The notes under the pieces are model-generated. The model was not told the DNA's origin. It made no database searches and saw only the letters and a list, made by a program, of their open reading frames with translations. A program made the translations under genes and the position numbers. A stretch of DNA of 64,000 nt from Qipengyuania aurantiaca (lineage in GTDB: Bacteria; Pseudomonadota; Alphaproteobacteria; Sphingomonadales; Sphingomonadaceae), in contig NZ_CP081295.1 in assembly GCF_019711375.1 (NCBI RefSeq), positions 2,331,001 through 2,395,000 on the forward strand, given 5' to 3'. Below are positions 18,169 to 28,071 of this stretch, piece by piece (the stretch's first letter is position 1; each line of letters starts with the position of its first letter).

Positions 18169-18560
18169 TCTCTCAAGTTAGCAGTTCATTCTGAGACCAG
18201 AAAGGATGATAGGTGTTTGTTCCACAATGCGTGTGCATAGACGGCGGCGATTTTTTCGGCAGCGCTTCAACGATGCTGTCCTACTTCCCGACCAATCTAT
18301 AACTAAACCGGTTCACTCAAACCCATGAGGTGAACCATGAACTCTGTTTTTTGTTTGCGCCCTCAAACGCCGGGCGGAGCGCATCCGCGTCGCTTGGGTT
18401 GGCACTTCGTGCCTTCTCCGCCTTCGGCTCCGAATCCCTCGCATAAGCTCGGGCGGCCGTGCAGGTGGCCTTTGACCAGCTGCGTCTTCGACTTCGCTTC
18501 CGGCCTTGCCTCGCCTGGCGGCTCGGTGATTTCGCCAGCCAGCAGCGTGGGAGGTGTCGC
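18169..18560. other. Gene-free stretch with an inverted repeat at the island edge
   Basis: About 390 bases between the small acidic gene and the terminase-like gene. The first part is AT-rich like the island; from about 18350 it returns to high GC. An exact 7-base inverted repeat, GGTTCAC at 18310 and GTGAACC at 18330, with a 13-base spacer marks the transition. A plus-strand open frame from 18337 is proline/serine-rich and lacks coding character. GTGGGAGGTG at the end is the ribosome site of the next gene. Confidence 0.4.
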
Positions 18561-19505
18561 ATGAATGCGCTTGTGACTGTGGAGCAGGCCCCCACCGCCG
18601 GTCCTCACGGGGAGGGGCACACCCTCTTCTCGCCCCGGCGGCAGGCCAAGTTTCTCCAGCACCTCCAATTGTTCGGCAATGTCCGGCTCGCGGCGAAGGC
18701 GGCGCGGGTTTCGGCTCAGACCGCCTATCGCCAGCGGCGGGCCTCTCCGGCCTTGCGCAAGGCGTGGGATGCGGCGCTGCTCGCGGCGCGGGACCACGCC
18801 GAGCAGGTGCTCGCCAGCCGCGCGCTCGACGGATGGGAGGAGGCAGTGTTCTACCACGGGGAGGAGGTGGCGCGCCGGCGCCGCTATTCCGACCGCCTGC
18901 TGCTCGCCCACCTCGCGCGACTTGACCGGCTGGAGGAACGCGAGGAGGTCGCCGATACGCTTCCCCGGCTCGACACGCTTATCGACCGGTTGAGGGACGG
19001 GCGGGCGCTCGAGGAAAATCTACCCCAGGACCGTGTTCCACCTGTTCCATCCTGTAGGGAAGGCCCGCCCGCGAAGGCCAACGGGGCAGCCGGGCAGGGA
19101 TCCGGCGCGTACCGTCAGGCGGACGATCCGCTCGACCGGCCCTGCGACTGCATCGGCGCGGGGAAAGACGGTGGCGGGTCTGCGCACTGGCGAATGGGAA
19201 CGCATGGGCCGGAGCCGGTGGCCAACACCTGCGGCGACGGGCCCTGCTGCAATGATCCGAGCTGGCCTGAATGCCGCGCCTGCCCGCACTTCCCTTCGGT
19301 CGAGCGCATGATGCACGAAATGGAGGAGGCGCGACCCGAAGATGCGCCCGACCCGCAGCTGATGGGCAGCCCGTCGGAGGTCGACGATTGCCAGACCAGC
19401 GCGTTCGTCGCGGGCGATCGGGACTGGTGGCGCTATGGCGCAGGATTCGTCCGGTGGCAGAAAGACGGGGAGGGCGAGTGGTACTCACCCATTGATGGAG
19501 CCTAG
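18561..19505 (+). CDS. Protein with a phage terminase small-subunit-like N-terminus
   Basis: A 314-residue protein starting at ATG 18561 behind GGGAGG. Residues about 25 to 125 hold a helix-turn-helix ([20 protein letters not shown]) followed by [20 protein letters not shown] and [12 protein letters not shown], closely matching the pattern of phage terminase small subunits (VFYxGE...YSDxLLxFLLK). Residues 152 to 168 are encoded by a copy of a dispersed repeat found twice more in this window. The C-terminal half is unrelated, with a Cys-rich patch ([20 protein letters not shown]) and [15 protein letters not shown]. No large terminase, portal or other phage gene is nearby, so it is an orphan or domesticated gene. 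Confidence 0.72.
   Translation: MNALVTVEQAPTAGPHGEGHTLFSPRRQAKFLQHLQLFGNVRLAAKAARVSAQTAYRQRRASPALRKAWDAALLAARDHAEQVLASRALDGWEEAVFYHGEEVARRRRYSDRLLLAHLARLDRLEEREEVADTLPRLDTLIDRLRDGRALEENLPQDRVPPVPSCREGPPAKANGAAGQGSGAYRQADDPLDRPCDCIGAGKDGGGSAHWRMGTHGPEPVANTCGDGPCCNDPSWPECRACPHFPSVERMMHEMEEARPEDAPDPQLMGSPSEVDDCQTSAFVAGDRDWWRYGAGFVRWQKDGEGEWYSPIDGA
19014..19063 (+). repeat. Dispersed repeat, copy 1 (inside the terminase-like gene)
   Basis: A segment beginning GAAAATCTACCCCA with the core GGACCGTGTTCCACC and TGTTCCATCCTGT. The same core, with a few transitions, recurs at 25436 (same strand) and 30792 (opposite strand). Here it is read in frame as [15 protein letters not shown] without breaking the gene. 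Confidence 0.65.
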
Positions 19506-20014
19506 TCGAGCAGCGCGAGTTCCACCGTTCCATGGCCCCTGCTGACGATGCCGATTTCCTCGGCGGCGGCGCGGCTGAGGTCGATGGTGCGCCCGTGAGA
19601 GAAGGGCCCGCGGTCGTTGATGCGCACGACCACGCTCTTGCCGCTGTTGGGATTGGTGACGAGGACTTTGCTGCCGAAGGGCAGGGTGCGGTGCGCGGCG
19701 GTGAAGCCGTGCATGTCGAACCGCTCGCCATTGGCGGTGCGGCGGCCGTGGAAGCGCTTGCCGTAGTAGGAGGCGACGCCGCTGCCGAGCGAGGTGGTGG
19801 CGGGTTCGGCCTCAACCGGCGGCTCGAATGTGTCGAGGTCGACCGCTTCAGGGCCGGGCGCGGGGGTGTCGGGCAGCTCGCGATAGGGCGCGAAATGCGA
19901 AGTAAACGTCGGCTGGACGATGGCGGTGCTCTCGCTTTCCTGCGAGTGACCGGCGGTACTTGGCAGCGCCAGGGCTGCAAGAAACATTACGCTGCGAAGC
20001 GTTCGATTGGCCAT
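19502..20014 (-). CDS. rlpA: RlpA-family septal ring lytic transglycosylase
   Basis: A 170-residue secreted protein: signal peptide [21 protein letters not shown], a proline-rich linker and a C-terminal double-psi beta-barrel. Catalytic-type motifs of RlpA are present: [30 protein letters not shown] and VRINDRGPF followed by [10 protein letters not shown]. RlpA cleaves glycan strands lacking stem peptides at the division site. The SPOR domain found in many homologues is absent and the protein is short. ATG 20014 is chosen because GGGAGGTCC lies 8 bases before it. Its end overlaps the convergent terminase-like gene by 4 bases. Confidence 0.9.
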   Translation of the reverse strand: MANRTLRSVMFLAALALPSTAGHSQESESTAIVQPTFTSHFAPYRELPDTPAPGPEAVDLDTFEPPVEAEPATTSLGSGVASYYGKRFHGRRTANGERFDMHGFTAAHRTLPFGSKVLVTNPNSGKSVVVRINDRGPFSHGRTIDLSRAAAEEIGIVSRGHGTVELALLD

Positions 20015-20914
20015 GAATGGACCTCCCGTTTGGTTCGGGAGGCTATAGGGCAAGCTTTGCGGAGAGTCGTTAACGCGCCCGTCGACTGCCCCGTTTTGGC
20101 CACGATTCAACGCGCGAAATCGAAGGGCAGTCAGATTTTGTGGGTCTCGGGCGCACCAGGCACAAGATGCAGAGAGATACCTTCCGCATGGCAAATGGGG
20201 CCGGCATCGCTGCCGACCCCACTCTCACCGATGCGTGGCCGAGTTCCTTCATCCGAAGATCAAGGGACGCAGACTTGGCATCCGATGTTTTCCCTTCCGT
20301 TCCGTCCGAAGACTTCCCTTCCGGTTCTATCACCGGCGCTCGCACCGGCATCCGGATCTACCCTCCGCTCGGCCCGGTGTCGGTCGCGTCGCGATCCGAA
20401 GATCGTTCGCTTACCTTGCCCAGCCGCGCTTCAACGGGCGGTTCCGCAGCCATGCTTTCCGTTGGTGGCGGGAGGCTCAAACGGTCACATCGCCTTGAAA
20501 GTCCGAAGACCTTTATACGACGCCACCTTCGCACATCCTGCCGGGTTGGCCTGGCTCGCCTTGGAAAACCTTTGCACTTCCGTCATCGACCCGCCTTGCG
20601 TCCGGTGTGAACCTTCGGCACGAGGGTCTCGAAAAGCGCGCGGACAGATCCCGCGGCGTCTTCCCGGTTTGGAATTTCTCACTGCTTTCAAGCCGTTAAG
20701 CCGTCCAGAGGAGAAGTTTTCTTCGCCGTTCCGATGACTTGAAGCTGCGCCCGCTTGGCCGATTCTTCAAGCTGTCAAACCTCGACTTATCCACTTTCCA
20801 CGCATTTCGTTGTGGAGGAGAGTTGATAACTCAACCACTCACCGCAGAATTTTGAACGCGCACGGCGCATCAGGCGCAATTTTCCGCCTCCGCGCGCCAA
20901 ATGTAAGAAATTTC
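20015..20914. other. 900-base gene-poor stretch between argG and rlpA
   Basis: No convincing protein gene is present. The minus strand has several short frames (20485-20691, 20358-20453 reading MAAEPPVEARLGKVSERSSD, 20070-20351) without recognised homology. The word TCCGAAGA recurs at about 20252, 20306, 20394 and 20501. A strong hairpin sits at 20197-20220. Near the argG end are a DnaA-box-like TTATCCACT (20787-20795) and the palindrome GAGTT-GAT-AACTC (20820-20832). The stretch could be the leader of rlpA, a noncoding RNA or a decayed gene. Confidence 0.4.
20197..20220 (-). terminator. Hairpin in the argG-rlpA gap
   Basis: GGGGCCGGCA and TGCCGACCCC form a ten-pair stem with one wobble and a four-base loop. 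On the minus strand it is followed by ATTTGCC, a weak uridine tract, so it could end a transcript running out of argG or a small RNA before rlpA begins. Confidence 0.4.
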
Positions 20915-22129
<1,215 letters not shown>

Positions 22130-22285
22130 GGAAAAGCACCTTTCGACTGTGGCCGCGCCGCTAGCAGCCGCGCAGGCGCGCTGGCAATCAAGAAGCGCTA
22201 GGCGGGGGGAAAGTCGCGCGCGGTAACTGTATCTTGACGCACGCGCGGCTTAACACTGGGGCGCAAGGCAGGAGGGACGCGGGTT

Positions 22286-23605
22286 ATGGGGATGTGGCAC
22301 AAGGCACGGTCGCTGGCGGAGCAGGCGCCGCAGACACGCAACCGCTATGTCGATTTCCTGCGCGCGCTGTCGATCCTGGCGGTGGTAGTCGGCCACTGGC
22401 TGGTCGCCGCACCTTATATCGGGGCGGATGGCGAGGTGGTCGGAGGGCATTTGCTCGGCATCCTGCCGTGGACGCAGTGGCTCACCTGGGGTTTCCAGGT
22501 CATGCCGATCTTCTTCCTCGTCGGCGGCTATTCGAACGGGGTGAGCTGGGCCTCGACCCGCGAAAGACAAGGCCATTATTCGGACTGGTTCGCCAGCCGC
22601 ATCCAGCGCCTCATCAACCCGGTCTTCCCTGTGCTGCTGGTGTGGGCCGCCTTCGCCTTTATCGCCACGCAAGTCGGCATGGCGCGCGAGACGGTGCGCA
22701 TGGCGGTGTTCCTCGCGCTGATCCCGGTGTGGTTCCTCGCGGTGTACCTGCTGGTGACCGCACTCGCGCCGTTGACGTGGAAGCTGTGGGAGAGGCTGGG
22801 CTGGGGCAGCGTGGCGTTCTTCGTCGCGGGGGCTGTGGCGATCGACTGGCTGACGCTCTCGGCGGACGTGCCCTACGTTAACTTCCTCAATTTCCTCTTC
22901 GTGTGGCTGGGTATCCACCAACTGGGCTATGCGTGGCAGCAGGACAGGCTCGGGCAGGGGAGGGCGCTGGCGCTGTTCCTTGGCGGTCTCGCCGCGCTGG
23001 TGGGCCTCACTATCTGCGGCCCCTATCCCATCGCCATGATCGGCGTGCCGGGGGCCGAGATCACCAACTCCATGCCGCCGACGCTCGCGCTGCTGGCGCT
23101 GGGCGTGACGCAGACGGGGCTGGTGCTGGCGCTGGAGCCGTGGGGCAGGAAACTGCTCGACAACCTCACATTCTGGACCGCGACGGTGCTGATGAACGGC
23201 ATGATCATGACCGTCTATCTCTGGCACCTGACAGCTTACGTGCTGGTGATGGTCGCTGCCTGGGCGGCCGGAGGCGTGGGCCTGCGCGTAATGGCCGGAA
23301 CAGCCGAATGGTGGTGGAGCCGCCCCGTCTGGTTCGCGCTCTACATCGCCGCGCTGCTCCCGCTGATCGCCATCTTCGCCCGCTACGAGCGCGGGATGGG
23401 AGCCGCCAAGCGCGAGACCCCGGTCCCGCATCTTCGCCTCGTGATCGGCATGATCGCGATCTGCGTCGGCCTAGCCATGACCGCCGCCATCAGCATCGCC
23501 AGCCCCGAGGGCGTGACCGGCGTGCGCCTATGGGTCGTGGCGTTGCCGTTTGTCGGCGCAGCGCTGGTTGGCTTCGGGCCGGTCTATCGGTGGGTGCGGG
23601 GGTAG
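22286..23605 (+). CDS. Acyltransferase family 3 membrane protein (OafA/YrhL type)
   Basis: A 439-residue integral membrane protein with about ten helices. RNRYVDFLRALSILAVVVGHW at residues 19 to 39 is the start typical of acyltransferase-3 proteins, containing the conserved R-x10-H pair. These enzymes transfer acetyl or other acyl groups to extracytoplasmic sugars, lipids or antibiotics. The protein lacks a fused SGNH domain. It is divergent from argG and followed by a low-GC hypothetical gene 37 bases downstream. Substrate cannot be deduced. Confidence 0.85.
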   Translation: MGMWHKARSLAEQAPQTRNRYVDFLRALSILAVVVGHWLVAAPYIGADGEVVGGHLLGILPWTQWLTWGFQVMPIFFLVGGYSNGVSWASTRERQGHYSDWFASRIQRLINPVFPVLLVWAAFAFIATQVGMARETVRMAVFLALIPVWFLAVYLLVTALAPLTWKLWERLGWGSVAFFVAGAVAIDWLTLSADVPYVNFLNFLFVWLGIHQLGYAWQQDRLGQGRALALFLGGLAALVGLTICGPYPIAMIGVPGAEITNSMPPTLALLALGVTQTGLVLALEPWGRKLLDNLTFWTATVLMNGMIMTVYLWHLTAYVLVMVAAWAAGGVGLRVMAGTAEWWWSRPVWFALYIAALLPLIAIFARYERGMGAAKRETPVPHLRLVIGMIAICVGLAMTAAISIASPEGVTGVRLWVVALPFVGAALVGFGPVYRWVRG

Positions 23606-23642
23606 CCACCCGAGGGGATAGCCAAATGAGAAGGAATGAATT

Positions 23643-24290
23643 GTGCCGGTAATCTTTGGGAACATGATGATCATGTCGATAGCGGCAGTCCTATTTATAG
23701 GGGCTTCACACGCATATTTTTACCGGGATCGATCAGAGAAGGCCAAGCGCATCGGTCAATATGTGGCAATTCTCATAGGCGGAGTTGGTTTAGTCGGTAT
23801 TTTTTATAGCTCGGCAGGGGACCGTGCACGCTTCGAATTGGAGATGCTTGAGTATGACAAGTTCCGCGCTCAGCAGGATGTGCTGAGAGCAGTGGACTAC
23901 GTAGCGGAGTTCGCTTGTGGTGCCGAACGGGTCCGGTCCGAATTTTCACCGTCAAATTTTGATCAAATTGTCGCCAGCGAAGCGGCTGCTTGCGAAGCGG
24001 GGACCTTGTTGAAGATTGAGTCGCCCGAATGGTTCGAACATGAAAACTCAATAATTGTCCGAAGTCGTCCCGATGCTCAAATCTCGGACGAGATTTTCCT
24101 CGAACCGTTCCAACATCTCGACAAGCAGATAACGCAGTACAATCTGATTCAGGATGATCGTGGGAAAAACCTGAAAGTCTTGCGGCAAAGCGATATCGAA
24201 ATCTTGATGAAGATACTCGGGCCCTATGCTGCAATATTGGCTTTTGCTCTCGGGTTGGGGGCTACCTGCTTCGCCGTTCGAGAAATGTAG
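23643..24290 (+). CDS. Hypothetical membrane protein in a low-GC island
   Basis: A 215-residue protein starting at GTG 23643 with AAGGA about 8 bases upstream. Helices are predicted at about 8-25 and 36-57 and one at the C-terminus (ILGPYAAILAFALGLGATCF). The central 130 residues form a charged, probably extracytoplasmic or cytoplasmic domain with cysteines in EFACGAERV and AAACEAGTL. No family is recognised. Codon use is more AT-rich than in the acyltransferase before it, a sign of recent acquisition shared with the next gene. Confidence 0.6.
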   Translation: MPVIFGNMMIMSIAAVLFIGASHAYFYRDRSEKAKRIGQYVAILIGGVGLVGIFYSSAGDRARFELEMLEYDKFRAQQDVLRAVDYVAEFACGAERVRSEFSPSNFDQIVASEAAACEAGTLLKIESPEWFEHENSIIVRSRPDAQISDEIFLEPFQHLDKQITQYNLIQDDRGKNLKVLRQSDIEILMKILGPYAAILAFALGLGATCFAVREM

Positions 24291-24424
24291 TCAGACTTAG
24301 CATAATTCGCGTTTATCGATCCTGTGGATGAGCCGTACTATTATCCCGAGATATTGAACTATTTACTATAGGTTCAATTCGTATGTGGATACGTGCGGCC
24401 GAGGTGCTGGGATGGGGGCAAACT

Positions 24425-25285
24425 ATGATTGATTTTGAACTGACTTTCGAGGGCGGCGAAGCTGATAAGGGCTCGCTTGAATTTTACGACGCATCGAAAG
24501 CGCTAGCGGAATTTCAACGATCTTTAGCCCTGACGACGCACCTCGTTCTCCATGGTGAAATCATCACTCAGGCACCCTCTGCAAAAGGGTTCCAGATATT
24601 TGTCCCGCCCTTCGAAGAGGGGAGTTGGAAAACAAAAGCTAAGGTGCTGATCGGCGGGGCATTTCTTGTCGGTTCTGTAGGAAAGGATTCGCCAGTCGGC
24701 CACATGGTGACGTCGGTGTATGACTTGGTGCTTCAGACAACGATGGGCTTCTCTGCAGACTACGACAAGACCCTTCAAGAGCTTTATTTGGACACCCAGA
24801 AAAACAAGATAGGTGATGGCAAGATCGACAGCCTTTGTGAGAAGGTTGAAACGAGCGTGGCCGATATGCATCGTCCTATCGTTGCTTCTAAGACTGCGAC
24901 GAGAGCTCAGATCACTCGATGTGACTATCAGAACGTCGATGTCGGACCCCTTATGAGTCCGCTAACCTATGAGTACGTGAAGCAAACTAAACGTGAAGAA
25001 GACGAGAACGAGATCGTCGGTTACGTCTCAAGCTACAACATCAACACATACACCGGTCGCATCTACTCAGTTGAAGAAGATCGACCGATCCCATTTGAAC
25101 TTCACGACGAACTTAGGGACAAAAAGACCATTGGCCTGATAACTCGTAGCCAGCATTTTAACGGGCAAAACCCATTTGATGAAAGAGCTCTCATCACGTT
25201 CATTTGCAACCGATTGGTCAGCGCAAATGGCAAAGTAAAGCGGTTGATTGTACTCTCAGTCCATGAAGGTGATGCGAGTGGTTGA
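24425..25285 (+). CDS. Uncharacterised DUF7946-like protein in a low-GC island
   Basis: A 286-residue soluble protein. The start MIDFELTFEGGEADKG with FYDASKALAEFQRSLALTTH, then EIITQAPSAKGFQI and PFEEGSWK, corresponds to a conserved uncharacterised family that I recall as DUF7946; the name should be confirmed. The second half (about 180 to 280) looks like a separate strand-rich domain (EIVGYVSSYNINTYTGRIY, VEEDRPIPFELHDEL). ATG 24425 fits the family start and has GGGGGCAA upstream; 24383 would add 14 residues. The region is AT-rich. Such proteins occur in accessory regions, and a defence role is possible but not shown. Confidence 0.65.
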   Translation: MIDFELTFEGGEADKGSLEFYDASKALAEFQRSLALTTHLVLHGEIITQAPSAKGFQIFVPPFEEGSWKTKAKVLIGGAFLVGSVGKDSPVGHMVTSVYDLVLQTTMGFSADYDKTLQELYLDTQKNKIGDGKIDSLCEKVETSVADMHRPIVASKTATRAQITRCDYQNVDVGPLMSPLTYEYVKQTKREEDENEIVGYVSSYNINTYTGRIYSVEEDRPIPFELHDELRDKKTIGLITRSQHFNGQNPFDERALITFICNRLVSANGKVKRLIVLSVHEGDASG

Positions 25286-25435
25286 ATCCAAGCGTGTCTT
25301 GTTGGCGTGGAAGTAGCCAGCAACGTTAGAGAGCGATTTCCTACACCCTTGTGAGGGCGTATGATCGAGAAGCTCTTTCAAACCGTCCATCCTCACCCAC
25401 AAGGCCCCGCAAGGTGCATTGCGCTCGGCCCCGAA

Positions 25436-25487
25436 GAAAATTCCCCCAAGGACCGTGCTCCACCCGCTCCACCCTGTCGGGCTTCGC
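25436..25487 (+). repeat. Dispersed repeat, copy 2 (intergenic)
   Basis: GAAAATTCCCCCA followed by the core GGACCGTGCTCCACC and CGCTCCACCCTGT. It lies in the 234-base gap between the low-GC island and the convergent cfa-like gene, with the core in the same orientation as copy 1. The rest of the gap holds no gene. Confidence 0.65.
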
Positions 25488-25519
25488 GGGCGCAAACCCT
25501 GCTTGCGTCCTACAGCGCG

Positions 25520-26809
25520 TTACTCCGCCGCTTCCCTCTGGGCGAAGCGCCATTCGGGCACCTTGTCCGCGTCGGCGGCGCGCAGGCGGGCGCTCTCTTC
25601 CGTGATCCACTCGCGGGTCATGGGGATGGCGCTGCGGTCCTTCACGTAGATCAGCTGCCAATTGACCATGTCGCCGTGGCGGAAGCTCTGTTCGGCTCCG
25701 GCGAGGTAGTAGAGCCACATGCGGTAGAAGGTCTCGTCGTACATATCGACGATCTCCGCGCGATGCTGGACCGTGCGGTTGTACCATTCCTCCAGCGTGT
25801 GGCTGTAGTGGAAGCGCATCGCCTCCACGTCCATCACCTGCCAGCCGTATTGCTCGGACTGGCTGACCAGTTCGGAAAGCGCCGGGATGTAGCCGCCGGG
25901 GAAGATGTAGGTGCGCGTCCAGGCGTCTGTAAAGCCGGGAGGGCCGGCGCGCCCGCAGCAGTGGCTCATCATCACACCGTCGGGTTTGAGCAGGCGGGCA
26001 GTGTGCTCATAGAACTGCGGGTAATGCGGCGTGCCGACGTGTTCGAGCAGGCCGACCGAGCTGATACGGTCGAACTGACCCTCCACGTCGCGATAGTCGG
26101 TAAGGCTGAACTTGACCTTGTCGGCCACGCCCGCTTCCTCCGCGCGCTCCTTGCAGAAGGCGATCTGGTCGGGGGCCAGGGCGACGCCGTGGACCTCCAC
26201 GTCGTAATGCCGCGCAAGGTAGAGCGCGAAGCCGCCCCAGCCGCAGCCGATGTCGAGGATGCGCTGGCCGGGCTTGATGTGCATCTTGGCGGCAAGGTGC
26301 GCCTTCTTGTCGAGCTGCGCCTTCTCGAGCGAGGTCGCTGCCGGATCCTCGCGGTAATAGGCCATGGTGTACTGGCGGTCCTCGTCAAGGAACCGCTCGT
26401 AAAGCTCGCGGGTGAGGTTGTAGGTGTGCTCGGCGTTCTTGCGGGCCTTGCCGCGCAGGTTGATGCTGTCGGCCTTGGCGATCAGGCGCTGGGCGGCGGT
26501 GCGCAGCTTGCCCTTGGGCTTCAGCGCCTTGTCGCCGGGCTTGCCCGCCTGCTCGGTGACGAAGAGGATGAGGTCGCGGATATCATGCGGTTCCTCGACC
26601 TTGAGCCAGCCCCACATGAACGCCTCGCCTGCGCCCATCTGCGGATAGCGCGCGATGTGGTTGGCGGCCTTCTTGCTCGTCAGGCGGATGTGGATCGGCG
26701 GCTCGCTCGCATCGCCGGTGCCGTAGTCATAGGTCTTCCCGTCGTAATTGGTGACCTGCATCCGGCCGTGTTTGACGGCGGTCTTCAGGAACTTGTCGAG
26801 CAACCACAT
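25520..26809 (-). CDS. cfa: Cyclopropane-fatty-acyl-phospholipid synthase family methyltransferase
   Basis: A 429-residue protein. The SAM-binding motif ILDIGCGWGGFALYLA lies near residue 188, and the family signatures YYREDPA, EHVGTPHYPQFY and the FPGGYIPALSE and HYSHTLEEWYNR segments follow, as in Cfa enzymes that add a methylene bridge to unsaturated lipid acyl chains. ATG 26809 is chosen because GGGGAGAG lies 9 bases upstream; a farther in-frame start would overlap the divergent gene's promoter. Cfa activity modifies membrane fluidity and stress resistance. Related enzymes of this family with other lipid substrates exist, so exact chemistry is inferred. Confidence 0.9.
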   Translation of the reverse strand: MWLLDKFLKTAVKHGRMQVTNYDGKTYDYGTGDASEPPIHIRLTSKKAANHIARYPQMGAGEAFMWGWLKVEEPHDIRDLILFVTEQAGKPGDKALKPKGKLRTAAQRLIAKADSINLRGKARKNAEHTYNLTRELYERFLDEDRQYTMAYYREDPAATSLEKAQLDKKAHLAAKMHIKPGQRILDIGCGWGGFALYLARHYDVEVHGVALAPDQIAFCKERAEEAGVADKVKFSLTDYRDVEGQFDRISSVGLLEHVGTPHYPQFYEHTARLLKPDGVMMSHCCGRAGPPGFTDAWTRTYIFPGGYIPALSELVSQSEQYGWQVMDVEAMRFHYSHTLEEWYNRTVQHRAEIVDMYDETFYRMWLYYLAGAEQSFRHGDMVNWQLIYVKDRSAIPMTREWITEESARLRAADADKVPEWRFAQREAAE

Positions 26810-26889
26810 ACGCTTGTTCTCTCCCCACAGTACGGCGGCGAGCATGGCACGGGATGCCAAACTGTCAATCGCGTGCTAGATTTGCCCAC

Positions 26890-27327
26890 ATGGCAGAGGC
26901 GAAGACACAGATTACCGCAGTCGACCCGGGCGATTTCCTCGCGGCTGTCGAGCCGGAACGCAAGCGCGAGGAAGCGGGCGTTCTCGACGCGCTGTTCCGC
27001 AAGGTTACGGGCGAGGAGCCGAAGATGTGGGGGCCGAGCATCATCGGCTATGGCGACTATCGCACCACCTACGACAGCGGGCGCGAGGTTCACTGGCTGC
27101 GGAGTGGATTTTCGCCGAGGAAGGCCAAGCATTCGCTCTACCTCATGGGGGGATATTGCGACGAGGTAGCGGGCGAGCGGCGCGATGCGTTGCTGGCGAA
27201 GCTTGGCAAGTACAAGACCGGCAAGAGCTGTCTCTACATCAACAAGCTCGCCGATGTGGACATGGAGGTGCTGGAGAACCTGCTGCGCAACGACTGGGAA
27301 GCGATGGCGCGCAAATATCCGGAATAG
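26890..27327 (+). CDS. DUF1801 domain protein
   Basis: A 145-residue cytoplasmic protein. The motifs MWGPSIIGYGDYRTTYDSGRE and FSPRKAKHSLYLMGG followed by LGKYKTGKSCLYINKLAD define the DUF1801 (YdhG-like) fold. Its biochemical role is unknown. ATG 26890 gives the usual family N-terminus. The gene is divergent from the cfa-like gene, 80 bases away, and ends three bases before the convergent molybdopterin oxidoreductase gene. Confidence 0.85.
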   Translation: MAEAKTQITAVDPGDFLAAVEPERKREEAGVLDALFRKVTGEEPKMWGPSIIGYGDYRTTYDSGREVHWLRSGFSPRKAKHSLYLMGGYCDEVAGERRDALLAKLGKYKTGKSCLYINKLADVDMEVLENLLRNDWEAMARKYPE

Positions 27328-27330
27328 GGC

Positions 27331-28071
27331 TCAGATACCGGCGTACCACTGATAGCCGGAGCGATCCTCCCAATACCCGCCCTGTCCGCGACCAATATCG
27401 TCAAGGCTGGCGACCGCCTCGATCGCGGTGAGGTACTTGGCGTGCTTGTAGCCCAGCTGCCGCTCGATCCGCATCCGCAGCGGTGCGCCGTTCTTGACCG
27501 GCAGCGGTTCGCCGTTGAGGCGATGCGCAACGATGGTCTGCGGGTGGTAGGCGTCGATGAGGTCGACGCTTTCGTAATAGTCCTGCCCGTTGAGATTATC
27601 GGCGCAGCGGAAGACGATAAACTTGGCCTCCGGCTTGAGTTTCGCGGCATCGAGGATCAGCGAGAGTTGCGGTCCGGTCCATTCGCCGATCGCGCTCCAG
27701 CCTTCGACGCAATCGTGACGCGTGACCTGCGTGCGCTGGGGCAGCCTGCGGATGTTGTCGAGACTGAGGCTCATCGGGTTTTCGACCAGCCCGCGCACTT
27801 CCAGCCGCCAGTTGGCGAAACCTTCGGCAGCCTGCGCGGGATAGTCTCCATTCTGCGGATCGGTCGAACCGTTGCCGCGGAAATAGGACGAGATGGCGCT
27901 GCGCGGATATTCGGGCGCAAGGGCCTCGCGGTCGGTCAGCAAGCGGTGCGCGCCCTGGTGCCATTTCTCGGCGGCCCCCAGCAGGCGCGATCCGGAATCG
28001 CTTTCGGCAATCTTGTTGCAGCCAGCCGCGAAGCCGGCGCCGATCACGGCGAGAAAACCCCTACGCTTCAC
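27331..28071 (-). CDS. Molybdopterin-dependent oxidoreductase (sulfite oxidase fold)
   Basis: A 246-residue exported protein. The leader MKRRGFLAVIGAGFAAGC has an RR pair and a lipobox-like Cys, suggesting Tat export or lipid anchoring after cofactor insertion. The Mo-ligating cysteine lies in TRHDCVEGWSAIGEWTG, followed by FRCADNLNGQDYYESVDL and LNGEPLPVKNGAPLRMRIE, typical of the sulfite oxidase/MsrP-like fold. It overlaps the cytochrome b gene by 11 bases and presumably receives or donates electrons through it. The substrate is unknown; it is shorter than MsrP and may be a related subfamily. Confidence 0.88.
   Translation of the reverse strand: MKRRGFLAVIGAGFAAGCNKIAESDSGSRLLGAAEKWHQGAHRLLTDREALAPEYPRSAISSYFRGNGSTDPQNGDYPAQAAEGFANWRLEVRGLVENPMSLSLDNIRRLPQRTQVTRHDCVEGWSAIGEWTGPQLSLILDAAKLKPEAKFIVFRCADNLNGQDYYESVDLIDAYHPQTIVAHRLNGEPLPVKNGAPLRMRIERQLGYKHAKYLTAIEAVASLDDIGRGQGGYWEDRSGYQWYAGI

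Noticed and set aside
18337..18564. 75-codon plus-strand open frame before the terminase-like gene
   Set aside because: Low-complexity Pro/Ser/Arg composition, no recognisable fold, overlaps the ribosome site of the next gene.
18561..19505. Prophage packaging module
   Set aside because: Only a small-terminase-like gene is present; large terminase, portal and capsid genes are absent.
20140..20610. 156-codon plus-strand open frame in the argG-rlpA gap
   Set aside because: Arg/Ser/Pro-rich composition without hydrophobic core, no ribosome site and it overlaps a hairpin; not supported as a gene.
25361..27169. 602-codon open frame antisense to the cfa-like gene
   Set aside because: It runs through the dispersed repeat and into the DUF1801 gene and has no recognisable domains; high GC antisense artefact.
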